The notes: generated by a model from the letters alone, not told the origin. DNA of 35,755 nt from Pseudohongiella sp. (GCA_030696315.1 JAUYSM010000103.1:1-35755), one strand, 5' to 3'; shown: positions 1-8,935, counted from the stretch's first letter. Numbers and translations: made by a program.

Positions 1-12
1 GCCTCCGACCCC
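1..12. repeat. Edge fragment of the dispersed palindromic repeat
   Basis: The first bases match one arm of the repeat in its CCTCCGACCCC variant, which is also seen at 25224-25234 and 28764-28795. Only one arm is inside the window, so the locus presumably continues to the left. Bases 13-149 that follow hold no gene or RNA that I can recognise. Confidence 0.5.
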
Positions 13-149
13 AAAAACCACTCCCCGAAAAAAAATATGAATTAGTTCGGAACTTAACGAAATTTAGTCAGTCAGATTGGTTGTAGGTAGATTGCAGACA
101 AAATGTGGGTTTTGTTTCATTTATCTCTCCCTTGATAGTAGTAACTTCA

Positions 150-181
150 AAGCCTGGCTTTCACAAGCCGGGCTTTTTTTT
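150..181 (+). terminator. Rho-independent terminator, plus strand
   Basis: An 11-base arm AAGCCTGGCTT (150-160), a TCAC loop, and AAGCCGGGCTT (165-175) pair with one mismatch and run into a stretch of T. The T tract is only on the plus-strand side. It would end a transcript entering from the left of the window. Convergent VanZ ends at 200 on the other strand. Confidence 0.7.
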
Positions 182-204
182 TGTCTCATGTTTTTTGTCT
201 CATG
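177..204. repeat. 14-bp perfect tandem duplication
   Basis: The unit TTTTTTGTCTCATG occurs at 177-190 and again at 191-204. The second copy contains the VanZ stop codon (TGA on the minus strand, 202-200), so the duplication touches the last codon of that gene. It extends the terminator T tract and looks like a slippage product. Confidence 0.6.
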
Positions 205-634
205 CTTTTTGACCCAGGCGCCGAGCCCACCAGAAACCCAGCAAAATCCCCACCGCATCCGCCAGCCAATCCATCACACTGCCACTGCGTCCCGGCACCA
301 TCATCTGAATAATTTCCGTCAGACCAGCGTAGGCCAACAGCATGGCGATGATAAACATTGCACCACGGGTCGCCAGCCACGCCCGACACACCAAAAATCC
401 ACACACGGCAAACATCATGCAATGCACCACCTTATCCGTCGGGAACTCCGAAGCAGACGGCGGCCTGACCGGCAACGCAATCATCAGCTTCAACCACTCA
501 ATCACCGGCCCCGGCGTTACCAACACCAGCAAAACAAACACCAGCGATCCTGCGGCAAGCACTTTAGGGGACGGAGGGATCAAATTTTGTACAGATGTCA
601 ACTTAAAAACTCCTTTTGGTTTACGACTGATCAT
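200..634 (-). CDS. VanZ-like membrane protein
   Basis: Small integral membrane protein of the VanZ-like family, whose general role is unknown; VanZ itself gives low-level teicoplanin resistance. Visible family marks are a DKVVH motif at residues 67-71, TEIIQ at 106-110 and GRSGSVMDWLADAVGILLG at 115-133, with hydrophobic segments near 26-48, 70-86 and 92-104 and a last one at 122-136. The N-terminus is doubtful. The ATG at 634 lies inside the dispersed palindrome, and the first 24 residues are non-hydrophobic and partly repeat-encoded. A GTG near residue 25 would start directly at the first membrane segment. With the ATG at 634, the start overlaps the LysR stop as ATGA. Family call secure, start not. 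Confidence 0.75.
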   Translation of the reverse strand: MISRKPKGVFKLTSVQNLIPPSPKVLAAGSLVFVLLVLVTPGPVIEWLKLMIALPVRPPSASEFPTDKVVHCMMFAVCGFLVCRAWLATRGAMFIIAMLLAYAGLTEIIQMMVPGRSGSVMDWLADAVGILLGFWWARRLGQKA

Positions 635-655
635 TTTTTGATCCCTCCGTCCCCT
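566..655. repeat. Dispersed palindromic repeat, locus 1 (split copy)
   Basis: The left arm starts at 567 and the right arm at 640. Instead of the usual 6-7 base core, about 57 bp separate the outer arms, and part of a second core (GATCATTTTTTGATC, 629-643) lies next to the right arm. It looks like two palindrome copies whose inner arms have been lost or replaced. The insert is the present N-terminal coding region of VanZ. The right copy also encodes the last residues and stop of LysR. Confidence 0.85.
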
Positions 656-1554
656 AGCAGGTCACGGCAGTGGGCCAGGAATTGGCGGGTGATGCGGGTC
701 ATGGGGGCGTGGTTGCTGGTGACAAAGGCGTACTGGTGGCGGATGTCGGGGCGGAATGGCCGCAGCACCAGGGCGTCACCGGCATATTGCCGGGCGAGCA
801 TTTCGTTGACAATAGCGATGCCGATATTGCCGCGCACCAGCGCGCACGCTGACCCGACGGTGTGGGTTTCAACGCGAATCTGCATGGGGATGTTGCGCTG
901 CGCAAAGGCCTGCTCAATGTCACGGCGAAAGCTGCGGCCTTTGCCCAGCAGGATCAGCGGTTGTTGATAAAGGTCCTGAACCGTGATCTCGGCCCGCGCG
1001 CTCAATGCATGACCGGCCGGCAACACACACACGGTGCCCGCTTCCAGCAGCGGCTCGGACACCAGCCCCGGGTACTCGATGGGCAGCTTGGTAAATCCGC
1101 AGTCTACCGCGCGCAGCGCAATCATCTTCAGCGAGGTCTCTACACCATGCGAATCCAGGCTGATGCTCACCTGCGGGTACATCCGTATGAAGGAAGACAC
1201 CACGCTCGACAACAGTCCTTCGGAAAAACTCGGCGGCGCCACAATCTTCAGCTCACCGTAATTGGCATTATGTAGATTGCGCGCCAGCTCGGTCACATGC
1301 TCCACGCTTTGCAGCGCAATCTCAACTTCAGGAATCAACAGTTGCGCTTCCTGCGTCGGCACCAGCCGGCCTTTTTCGCGGTAAAAAAGCTCCCCGCCCA
1401 CATCATCTTCCAGGATTTTCAACAACCTGCTGACACCCGGCTGCGTCAATTCCAGCTGACGCGCTGCCGCGGTGACCGAGCCGGTCTGCATGATGGCGCG
1501 AAAACACTCAAGGCTCTTCAGATTCATTTCCGGCAGCTTATTGTTCATCCACAT
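631..1554 (-). CDS. LysR-family transcriptional regulator
   Basis: DNA-binding regulator. An N-terminal winged helix-turn-helix spans about residues 10-68 (MNLKSLECFRAI, then SVTAAARQLELTQPGVSRLLK), followed by a substrate-binding domain from about residue 95 to the end. It is divergent from the TonB receptor gene with 130 bp between the starts, the usual arrangement for a LysR regulator and its target, so control of the receptor/transporter operon is a reasonable inference. The inducer is unknown. The C-terminus is odd: the last residues GDGGIKK and the stop are encoded by the palindromic repeat, so the native end was probably replaced. Start ATG at 1554 has a nearby GAGG; the ATG six bases downstream is also possible. 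Confidence 0.9.
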   Translation of the reverse strand: MWMNNKLPEMNLKSLECFRAIMQTGSVTAAARQLELTQPGVSRLLKILEDDVGGELFYREKGRLVPTQEAQLLIPEVEIALQSVEHVTELARNLHNANYGELKIVAPPSFSEGLLSSVVSSFIRMYPQVSISLDSHGVETSLKMIALRAVDCGFTKLPIEYPGLVSEPLLEAGTVCVLPAGHALSARAEITVQDLYQQPLILLGKGRSFRRDIEQAFAQRNIPMQIRVETHTVGSACALVRGNIGIAIVNEMLARQYAGDALVLRPFRPDIRHQYAFVTSNHAPMTRITRQFLAHCRDLLGDGGIKK

Positions 1555-1684
1555 CCAGCCTCAAAACCCATAACAATTTGTGATCGCCCTATACTCATAC
1601 ATCATAATATTGCATACATCAACTTTGCTACCTAAGATCAGTGGCGTTTTAATACCAATAACAGCCCCAACGGGAGTTCCCGCT

Positions 1685-4423
1685 ATGACGTACCGATCCG
1701 CCACGCTTAACCGTCGCCTGCCACTTTGTAACGCCATCGCTATTGCGATCAGCGGCATCACTGTTATCGCTGCCCCCGGCGTATTCGCCCAGCCAGATAG
1801 CGGCGTTCAGATTGAAGAGATTCGCATTGTCGGCTCCCGTATTGTGCGCCAGGATGAAGTCTCCACCAGCCCCGTGCAAACACTATCCGAAGCTGATCTG
1901 CGCGCCGATGGCTCCATGTCCATTGGCGAAACCCTGCAAAACCTGCCCTTTGTCGGCCCCAGCCTGAACAACAACGGCTCAGCGGGCACGAGTCACGGCA
2001 GCAGCAGCATGAATTTGCGCAACCTCGGCGAAAACCGCTCATTGGTGCTGGTCAACGGCCGCCGCTGGGTGAACGGCGCCGGTACCCGCGGGTTCCGCGA
2101 CTTTGTGGATCTCAACACCATCCCACAAGCCATGATTGAGCGCATTGAAGTGCTGCAGGATGGCGCCACCGCGGTTTATGGCGCCGATGCCATCGCCGGC
2201 GTGGTCAACATGCACACCTACCAGAATTTTGAAGGACTGCGCGTCAAAACCAACTATGGCGAAACCGGCGAAGGCGACCGCGAAACCATCGGCATCGACA
2301 TTCTGGCCGGCCGCACCTTTGGCAACAGCAACTGGACGGCCGCACTGACCCACGTTGACCAAAAAGCTATCATGACCCAGGATCGCGCACTGACCGCCAT
2401 CCCCTTAAACGGACTGAGTCTGGGCACACCGGAACTGCTGTTCCGCGAAAGCAGCCTTGCTCCTGTGGTCGGGTTTACCATTCCCACCAACGGCATTACG
2501 CGCGACCCGGGTGCCGACGGCAGCAACCGCGCCAACTGGCGCGCAGTGCGGGCCACGGATACCTATAACCGTTACGACAACAACTACGTTGTCGGCCCGC
2601 TCGAACGCACCTCACTGTTTATACAGAACACCACCGACTTCAGCGATGCATTGCAGTTCAACTTTGAAGCCCTGTACAACAAGCGCAAATCGGACCAGCA
2701 GTTCTCCGAGCCCTTGTCAGTGATTCAGGGCAGCCGTGGTTTCTCCATCCCGAATAACCCGGCCGTTAACCCCTTTGGTGTGACGTTTGCGGGCTCGGAT
2801 TTCCGTGTGACCGGTTTCCATACTGAAAATGGCTACCGCGTTAACGAGCAAGAGGTTGAGACACTGCGCCTGGGTGCCGGTTTCAGCGGCAAACTCGCCA
2901 ATGACTGGCGTTGGGATATGTTTTATTCATGGGCCGAGAACGAAGCTGAGTTCCGTTCTGTGAACCAAATGGATCTGGATCGTCTGGCACTCGGTATGCG
3001 CGCGTGCAGCACCACCGGCATCACGGCTAATGTCAGCGACCTGGCCAATGGCTGTGTGCCCATCAATCTGTTTAACCCCATGACACAAGCCATGGTGAAC
3101 TACACCAATTTTACCGGCAAAGATAAAAACGCTGCTGAACAAACGGACTTTACCGCTAACCTGACCGGCGACATCATGGAATTGCCGGCGGGTCCACTGG
3201 CATTTGCCGCCGGCATTGAATACCGGGAAGAGCTCGGTCGCGACATCGCAGACTCCTATATCAATGCCGCACCCAGGGTGAACACCTACCAGACCACCAG
3301 CTCCGCGCCCCGCGAAGGCACCAACGGCAAGTACGACCTGTCTGAAGCTTACGTGGAACTGAGTGTGCCCTTGTTGGCAGATCAGGCATTTGCCAAAGAT
3401 TTGCGTGTGGATCTGGCCACCCGTTTCTCTGACTACAGCACTTTTGGTGATACCACCAACAGCAAAGTCGGTGTGGTCTGGCGCCCGGTGGAAGATCTGA
3501 TGTTGCGCGCTACCTGGGCCGAAGGTTTCCGCGCCCCCTCTATTCTGGAATTGTTTGAAGGTGCCCGTTCAACCTCTATCCCGGTTACCGACCCCTGCAG
3601 CGGCGGCGGTGCTGGCCTGATTGGATGCCAGGGCGTACCCGGCTCCTACATACAGCCGGAAGCGGCAGTGTCTGCCAGCGTTGGCGGCAATCGTAATCTG
3701 AACCCGGAAACCTCAGAGAACATCTCCTACGGTTTTGTGTTCACGCCCTCGGCCTTACAAGGTTTCAGTGTCACCATGGACTGGTATGACATCCAAATTG
3801 ATAACACCATCAGCACCTTTGGTGCGCAGAACCTTCTGAACCTCTGCGCCAGCACCGGCCAGCGCTGCAACTTTATCGTACGTGACAGCAGCGGCGAAAT
3901 TCAGGATCTGGCAGACGGCCCGATCAACCTGAACAGCACCCACGTGCGTGGCGCTGACCTGGTGACGCGTTACACACAAGACAACCGCTTCGGCGCTTGG
4001 GAATACTCACTGGGCGTGTCCAAGCTGAGCGAAATTACCGAGGAATCCACGTTGCCCAACGGCACCATTCAGGTCAACAAAAAGCTCGGTAAAGCGCTGC
4101 TGCGTGAAGCCTTCCCGGAACTGCGTGCCAACTTCTCGGTGAGATGGCGACTGGATCAGTGGTCAGCCAATTACTCGGCACGCATGATCGGCGATACCGA
4201 TGAAACCGTTGCCGGCGCACCGCGCCACATTGGCACCATGACCTACCACAACGCTGCACTGGGTTATGAGTTCAGCGACGCACTCAGTGGTCGCCTGGGT
4301 ATCGACAATCTGGCGGACAAAATGCCACCCGTATCACTGGTCAACACCAACATCAACTTTGACCAGAATACCTATAACGCCATGGGTCGTTACCTGTATC
4401 TTCAGCTGAACTATTCACTGTAA
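1685..4423 (+). CDS. TonB-dependent outer-membrane receptor (912 aa)
   Basis: Outer-membrane active-transport channel energised by TonB. I place the start at ATG 1685, because GGGAG sits 8 bases upstream and a clear signal peptide follows, with a likely cut after GVFA near residue 35. The frame is open upstream to 1580, but that stretch does not look like protein. After the signal come IEEIRIVGSRI and a plug domain (about residues 50-185) with the family motifs NLRNLGENRSLVLVNGRR and ATAVYGADAIAGVVN. The rest is a beta-barrel ending YLYLQLNYSL. No STN domain and no carboxypeptidase-like domain are present. Genes downstream (transporter, alpha/beta hydrolase) suggest an organic substrate such as a peptide, ester or amide rather than a siderophore. 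The substrate cannot be read from the sequence. Confidence 0.93.
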   Translation: MTYRSATLNRRLPLCNAIAIAISGITVIAAPGVFAQPDSGVQIEEIRIVGSRIVRQDEVSTSPVQTLSEADLRADGSMSIGETLQNLPFVGPSLNNNGSAGTSHGSSSMNLRNLGENRSLVLVNGRRWVNGAGTRGFRDFVDLNTIPQAMIERIEVLQDGATAVYGADAIAGVVNMHTYQNFEGLRVKTNYGETGEGDRETIGIDILAGRTFGNSNWTAALTHVDQKAIMTQDRALTAIPLNGLSLGTPELLFRESSLAPVVGFTIPTNGITRDPGADGSNRANWRAVRATDTYNRYDNNYVVGPLERTSLFIQNTTDFSDALQFNFEALYNKRKSDQQFSEPLSVIQGSRGFSIPNNPAVNPFGVTFAGSDFRVTGFHTENGYRVNEQEVETLRLGAGFSGKLANDWRWDMFYSWAENEAEFRSVNQMDLDRLALGMRACSTTGITANVSDLANGCVPINLFNPMTQAMVNYTNFTGKDKNAAEQTDFTANLTGDIMELPAGPLAFAAGIEYREELGRDIADSYINAAPRVNTYQTTSSAPREGTNGKYDLSEAYVELSVPLLADQAFAKDLRVDLATRFSDYSTFGDTTNSKVGVVWRPVEDLMLRATWAEGFRAPSILELFEGARSTSIPVTDPCSGGGAGLIGCQGVPGSYIQPEAAVSASVGGNRNLNPETSENISYGFVFTPSALQGFSVTMDWYDIQIDNTISTFGAQNLLNLCASTGQRCNFIVRDSSGEIQDLADGPINLNSTHVRGADLVTRYTQDNRFGAWEYSLGVSKLSEITEESTLPNGTIQVNKKLGKALLREAFPELRANFSVRWRLDQWSANYSARMIGDTDETVAGAPRHIGTMTYHNAALGYEFSDALSGRLGIDNLADKMPPVSLVNTNINFDQNTYNAMGRYLYLQLNYSL

Positions 4424-4459
4424 GCCTATGCAGGACTAACGCGGAGCACCGGGGCCACT

Positions 4460-5872
4460 ATGAAAGATGAAACAGCGGAGAAGCTGAGCAAACAGACCAA
4501 TCCCATTATTGTGTTGCTGGGCATCCTGATGCTGGCAACCTTGCTCACCTATCTGGTGGACTCGGGCAGCTACCAACGCGACGGCCGGCTGGTAGTGCCG
4601 GACAGTTACACGGTCATTGAAAAAGACCGCTCGCTGTCCAACCTGTTCAGCCTGCACACAGGGGTGCCGGCATCTGAAAACGGGCAAGCCACCGCGCGCC
4701 CGGTCAGTGTTGTCGGCACATTGATGTCAATTCCGACCGGCCTGGAACGAATGGCCGGTCTGATTTTTATGGTGCTGTTGATCGGCGGCATGTTTGGCAT
4801 TATGACCAAGTCTGGTGCCATTGATGCCGGGCTGGAACGGCTGCTGGGCACCGTGCGCGGCAACGTGTACGTGCTGGTGCCAGGATTGATGATCATTTTT
4901 GCGGCCGGCAGCACATTTTTAGGGCTGGCCTCAGAATATCTGCTGGTGATCCCACTGATGGTTGCCATGGCCAATCGCCTGGGCATGTCCAATCTGATGG
5001 GGCTAGCCATTGTCACCATTCCGGTGAAAGCCGGTTATCTGTCGTCGGTCACCAATCCACTGCCACTGACCATTGCACAGCCGCTACTCGGACTGCAGGT
5101 GTTCAGCGGAGCGGGTCTGCGTTTTGTGTATTTTCTGATTTTTACCCTCGTTGGCATCGCATTTATGCTCTATATGATCCGCCGCGCTGGTTTTGATCAT
5201 TCGGTGAAGATAAGTTTTGGCACCGACCAGTTGTCCACGCGCCATACCGCCATGTTGTTGGTGTTGCTGGCGGGTATTGCCGGTATTGTGTACTTCTCTA
5301 ACGAACATGGCTGGGGGCATACCGAACTGTCCAGCTTCTACATTGGACTGGCGATCATACTGGCCGCAATCAGCGGACTGGGTGCCAGCGGCTCGGCCGA
5401 CGCTTTTGTGTCCGGCATGAAAAAAATCCTCATGGCCAGCATGTTAATTGGCGTGGCTTCGGCCGTTGCCGTGACGCTGGAGAACGGGCGGGTGCTGGAC
5501 TCCGTGGTGCATGGCCTCACCAGTATTATCGGCACTGATAATGCCTACGTCTCAGCAGCTGGCATGTTTGGTTCACAATTGATGCTCGACTTTCTGATCC
5601 CGTCCACCTCCGGGCAGGCCGCGGTCGCCATGCCAATTCTTGGCCCCTTAGGGCAGCTAACCGGCGTGCCGCCCCAGACGACGGTGTTGGCATTTCTGTT
5701 TGGCAACGGTATCACCAACATGTTGACGCCCACCTCCGGTACATTGCTGGCGTATCTGGCAGCCGCACAAGTGGGCTGGGTGCAGTGGGCAAAATTTATT
5801 GTGTGGTTGTGGGCGATATACATTGTGCTGGCATTGATGATGCTGACTTATGCCGTGGCAATTGGCTACTGA
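4460..5872 (+). CDS. YfcC-family inner-membrane transporter
   Basis: Polytopic membrane protein of the YfcC/DcuC-like family (C4-dicarboxylate anaerobic carrier-like). At 470 residues it has family length. There are about 11-12 hydrophobic segments, beginning at residues 14-32 after a charged N-terminus. The family signature IPSTSGQAAVAMPILGPL lies near 376-393, and a matching NMLTPTSGTLLAYLAAA near 417-433. Members are annotated as basic-amino-acid or dicarboxylate carriers, mostly without direct proof. It begins 36 bp after the receptor stop and ends 13 bp before the hydrolase start, so all three are probably co-transcribed. I infer that it takes the product released by the hydrolase, or the intact substrate, across the inner membrane. 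Confidence 0.88.
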   Translation: MKDETAEKLSKQTNPIIVLLGILMLATLLTYLVDSGSYQRDGRLVVPDSYTVIEKDRSLSNLFSLHTGVPASENGQATARPVSVVGTLMSIPTGLERMAGLIFMVLLIGGMFGIMTKSGAIDAGLERLLGTVRGNVYVLVPGLMIIFAAGSTFLGLASEYLLVIPLMVAMANRLGMSNLMGLAIVTIPVKAGYLSSVTNPLPLTIAQPLLGLQVFSGAGLRFVYFLIFTLVGIAFMLYMIRRAGFDHSVKISFGTDQLSTRHTAMLLVLLAGIAGIVYFSNEHGWGHTELSSFYIGLAIILAAISGLGASGSADAFVSGMKKILMASMLIGVASAVAVTLENGRVLDSVVHGLTSIIGTDNAYVSAAGMFGSQLMLDFLIPSTSGQAAVAMPILGPLGQLTGVPPQTTVLAFLFGNGITNMLTPTSGTLLAYLAAAQVGWVQWAKFIVWLWAIYIVLALMMLTYAVAIGY

Positions 5873-5885
5873 ACAGGAAAGATTC

Positions 5886-7736
5886 ATGAGCACAATTCTG
5901 GTGTTGAGCAATGTCATGGTGCCGATGCGCGATGGTGTGCAGCTGGCGACTGACATCTATCTGCCGGACACCGGAGGCAGCATCTGGCCTGTCATTATGG
6001 AACGCACTCCTTACAACAAAGCCGGTGTCAGCCGCTCTGAATGCTCCTTGCAAGAACCGACACCACGTACCCGCGCCGCCGTCGCGATGGACTTTGCCGC
6101 CCATGGTTTTGCGGTGGTCATGCAGGATTGCCGGGGGCGTTATGGTTCAGAAGGCACCTTCACCAAATATCTTAATGAAGCCGAAGACGGTTACGACACC
6201 CTGCTGTGGTTAACACAACAAGCCTGGTGTAACGGTCGCATCGGCACCATGGGCTTGTCCTACGGCGCGCATACCCAAAGCGCCCTCGCCTGCCTGAATC
6301 CGCCCGGATTGGCCTGTATGTTTATGGACTCTGGCGGATTTTCCAGTGCTTATCATGGCGGTATCCGACGCGGTGGCGCCTTTGAATTAAAACAGGCCAC
6401 CTGGGCCTACAAACATGCGTTGCTCAGCACCGATCTGGCGCGCGATCCGCAGCGCCTGAAAGCTCTGCAAAGCGAAGATATCAAGCAGTGGTTTTTGCAG
6501 ATGCCGTGGTATCCCGGGCACTCGCCGCTGCGCCATTCGCCGGAATACGAGCAATACTTTTTTGAGCAGTGGCAACACGGTCAGTTTGATGACTATTGGA
6601 AAAAACCCGGCCTGTATGCGGAAGGCTTCTACGATCAGTTTCCGGACGTGCCAGTCACTATTATCGGTAGCTGGTATGACCCCTATGTGCGCACCTGCCT
6701 GAATAACTTTTCCGGACTGGCTGCGCGCAAGAAGTCGGCGATGAATCTGATTATGGGGCCGTGGACACATGGCGACAGGTCGCGCAGTTACGCAGGCGAC
6801 GTCGACTTTGGTGCGGCATCCGTGCTGGATGGCAACATTGCCACCGACTACTTTCAGATGCGCCTGGACTGGTTCAAGCGCTGCTTACTGAGTGCGCCAT
6901 CTGAAAAAACGGACACGCCACAGCGCCAGGTCAGTTATTTCACCATGGGCGGCGGGTCTGGACTACGCAATGCACACGGGCGTTTGCAACATGATGGCCA
7001 CTGGCAACACAGCGGGCAATGGCCGCCTGAAAATCTGCAACCGGCGCAACTATTGTTGTGTGCGGATGGCATGCTGCGCATGGACAACATCGTGTCGACA
7101 GATGAACATGTTTATACCGCTGCTCCGGACACTGGCAACACACACGAGGATTTTCTGGAATTTGTATTCGACCCGGCCAATCCGGTACCTACAATGGGCG
7201 GCGCGCTGACCTCCGGCGATCCGGTGATGTTTGGCGGCGCCTTTGATCAACAAAGCGATAATCGCGACGATGTGCTGGTCTTTCAAACACCGGTGCTGAC
7301 AGAAGATCTGGAAGTCACCGGCGCCATCGAGGCGCATTTGTGGATTTCCTCTGACCAGCCAGACACCGACTTCACCGTAAAACTGATCGATGTTTACCCA
7401 CCCTCCGACGACTATCCACGAGGTTACGCCATGAATATCACTGATGGGATACTCCGCGTCCGCTACCGAGAAGGTTTTGATCGCGAAGTCATGATGACCC
7501 CCGGCACCATCTACAAAATAGTGATCGAACCGTTTGCCAGCAGCAACCGCTTCTGCAAAGGCCACCGCCTGCGGCTCGACATCTCCAGCAGCAACTTTCC
7601 GCACTTTGATATCAACCCCAACACCGGCGCCCCTGAAGGCAGCGCCGGCGAACGACGCCGCGCACGCAACCGCGTGTACTGCTCCGCGCGCTACCCCTCT
7701 TGCTTACTGGTAGGGGACGGAGGGATCAAAAAATGA
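5886..7736 (+). CDS. CocE/NonD-family alpha/beta hydrolase
   Basis: Serine hydrolase of the CocE/NonD (X-Pro dipeptidyl-peptidase-like) family, which cleaves acyl esters or peptide bonds. Start ATG 5886 is chosen because AGGAAAG lies 4 bases upstream; an in-frame ATG at 5850 lies inside the transporter gene. Visible are the nucleophile elbow GLSYGAH with Ser125, a GSWYDPY segment likely holding the catalytic Asp, and MGPWTHG with the likely catalytic His. A jelly-roll C-terminal domain follows from about residue 410. No signal peptide is apparent, so the enzyme looks cytoplasmic and would act after uptake by the preceding transporter. The end is unusual: after the family-typical ARYPSCLL the protein continues as VGDGGIKK and stops inside the palindromic repeat, so the native last residues are missing. 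Confidence 0.9.
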   Translation: MSTILVLSNVMVPMRDGVQLATDIYLPDTGGSIWPVIMERTPYNKAGVSRSECSLQEPTPRTRAAVAMDFAAHGFAVVMQDCRGRYGSEGTFTKYLNEAEDGYDTLLWLTQQAWCNGRIGTMGLSYGAHTQSALACLNPPGLACMFMDSGGFSSAYHGGIRRGGAFELKQATWAYKHALLSTDLARDPQRLKALQSEDIKQWFLQMPWYPGHSPLRHSPEYEQYFFEQWQHGQFDDYWKKPGLYAEGFYDQFPDVPVTIIGSWYDPYVRTCLNNFSGLAARKKSAMNLIMGPWTHGDRSRSYAGDVDFGAASVLDGNIATDYFQMRLDWFKRCLLSAPSEKTDTPQRQVSYFTMGGGSGLRNAHGRLQHDGHWQHSGQWPPENLQPAQLLLCADGMLRMDNIVSTDEHVYTAAPDTGNTHEDFLEFVFDPANPVPTMGGALTSGDPVMFGGAFDQQSDNRDDVLVFQTPVLTEDLEVTGAIEAHLWISSDQPDTDFTVKLIDVYPPSDDYPRGYAMNITDGILRVRYREGFDREVMMTPGTIYKIVIEPFASSNRFCKGHRLRLDISSSNFPHFDINPNTGAPEGSAGERRRARNRVYCSARYPSCLLVGDGGIKK

Positions 7737-7750
7737 TCACTCCGTCCCCT
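7712..7750. repeat. Dispersed palindromic repeat, locus 2 (single copy)
   Basis: One full palindrome: arm GGGGACGGAGGGATCA from 7713, an A-rich core, and the complementary arm from 7735 with one change (GATCACTCCG). The core ATGA at 7733-7736 is both the hydrolase stop and the CapA-like start. A degenerate half arm (CAGTCCCC) follows at about 7757-7764. Confidence 0.9.
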
Positions 7751-8854
7751 AAAAGACAGTCCCCTGAGAGACATACCGTCAAACGACGGGATATCCTGCG
7801 CTGGTTTGGTATTGCGGCAATGATGCCACTGGGTGTACCGGTGCTGGCGCAGACCAACGGCGTCGCGAGTGGCCGTGCGCCAGGTCTGACCCGCGTGACA
7901 CTGGCGGGCCAGGCATTAATGAAGTATCCACTGTGCTCTCAGCCTTACGACGGTCTTGCCGAGGTGATTTCAGAGCTGCGCAAAGGCGACATCATTTTCA
8001 CCAATCTTGAGGTCGCCATTCAGACGGAGGCGTCGGGCGCACCGACCCGGGATACCGAGTTCTTCCACGCGGGCTCGCAACAGACGCTGGATTGTCTGCA
8101 CACCATGGGGTTTAACCTGGTGGCGCTGAGTAATAATCACGCGTTTGATCTGGGAACGGAGGGCATTGTTGCCACCCGTGATGCCGTTGCAGCCGCCGGT
8201 TTTGTGCACGCAGGCACCGGCGACAATGTTGCGCAAGCCAGTGCTCCCGGCTATCTGCAAGCACCGGCCAATGCAGCCTTGGTCTCCATGGCTATGGGCA
8301 AAATCCGTGAAGGCGGTGCAGCCACCGAGCAGCGTCCGGGGGTGAACGAAGTCCGTCTTGGCGCTGATCTGAAACCAAATGCCGAAGATATGGCCCGCAA
8401 TCTGGCGTCCATCGCTGAGGCCAAGCGCCACGCTGCGCTGGTGGTAGCCTACCTGCATAATCACGAATGGGGCGACGACATGGCGATCACCAAACCGTGG
8501 GCACGCGATTTTGCCCGCCAATGCATCGACGCCGGTGCCGACATTTTTGTCAGCCACGGCGCACCCTTGGTCCACGCAATCGAAATGTACAAAGGCAAAC
8601 CGATGCTACATGGACTCGGCAGCCTGGTATTCCACTCACACACCGACGTCGGGTACTACGTCCCTGAGGTGTGGGAAAGTGCCATCATTCACCTCGACTT
8701 TGACGGTGACACCTTACGCAATCTGGAAATTGTCCCGCTTTGGACCAACGAGCTTGGCGACGACCCCGATAGCCACTGGCCCACCCGCGGCCGCCCCCGC
8801 CTCGCCCACGGCGAACAAGCCGACCGCATCCGCAGGCGTTTGACCGGCTTTTAA
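7733..8854 (+). CDS. CapA-like metallophosphatase-fold protein, Tat-exported
   Basis: Member of the CapA/PgsA family (PGA_cap, calcineurin-like fold). Family motifs are FTNLEVAIQ, LVALSNNHAFDLG, LHNHEWGDD and VSHGAPLVHAIEMYKGK followed by HGLGSLVFHS. An N-terminal KRRDILRWFG followed by a hydrophobic stretch and VLAQT is a good Tat signal, so it acts outside the cytoplasm. The family GD motif that normally supplies the first metal ligand reads TLAGQALM here (Gln for Asp). The only start I can find is ATG 7733, inside the palindrome, giving a repeat-encoded first six residues (MITPSP) and an ATGA overlap with the hydrolase. No acceptable start lies closer to the twin arginines. CapA homologues can act in poly-gamma-glutamate synthesis or as peptide/nucleotide hydrolases, and its role here is open. 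Confidence 0.82.
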   Translation: MITPSPKRQSPERHTVKRRDILRWFGIAAMMPLGVPVLAQTNGVASGRAPGLTRVTLAGQALMKYPLCSQPYDGLAEVISELRKGDIIFTNLEVAIQTEASGAPTRDTEFFHAGSQQTLDCLHTMGFNLVALSNNHAFDLGTEGIVATRDAVAAAGFVHAGTGDNVAQASAPGYLQAPANAALVSMAMGKIREGGAATEQRPGVNEVRLGADLKPNAEDMARNLASIAEAKRHAALVVAYLHNHEWGDDMAITKPWARDFARQCIDAGADIFVSHGAPLVHAIEMYKGKPMLHGLGSLVFHSHTDVGYYVPEVWESAIIHLDFDGDTLRNLEIVPLWTNELGDDPDSHWPTRGRPRLAHGEQADRIRRRLTGF

Positions 8855-8865
8855 TAGGTTTTTAT

Positions 8866-8935
8866 AGGGGACGGAGGGATCATTTTTTGATCAGCCAGGG
8901 GACGGAGGGATCAAAAAATGATCCCTCCGTCCCCT
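8866..8935. repeat. Dispersed palindromic repeat, locus 3 (arm plus palindrome)
   Basis: Arms in the same orientation start at 8867 and 8898, exactly 31 bp apart. The second is closed by its complementary arm from 8920. The locus fills the gap between the CapA-like gene and the next membrane protein. Its core ATG at 8918 is in frame with that gene. Confidence 0.9.

Noticed and set aside
77-967. Plus-strand ORF of 296 codons
   Set aside because: It is antisense to VanZ and LysR, is rich in His, Arg and Pro and has no family motif. It is a shadow of the minus-strand genes.
1576-1606. Promoter with TTGTGA and CATAAT upstream of the first receptor
   Set aside because: The spacing of 19 bp and weak boxes make it no better than chance in this AT-rich gap, though a promoter must be in the region.
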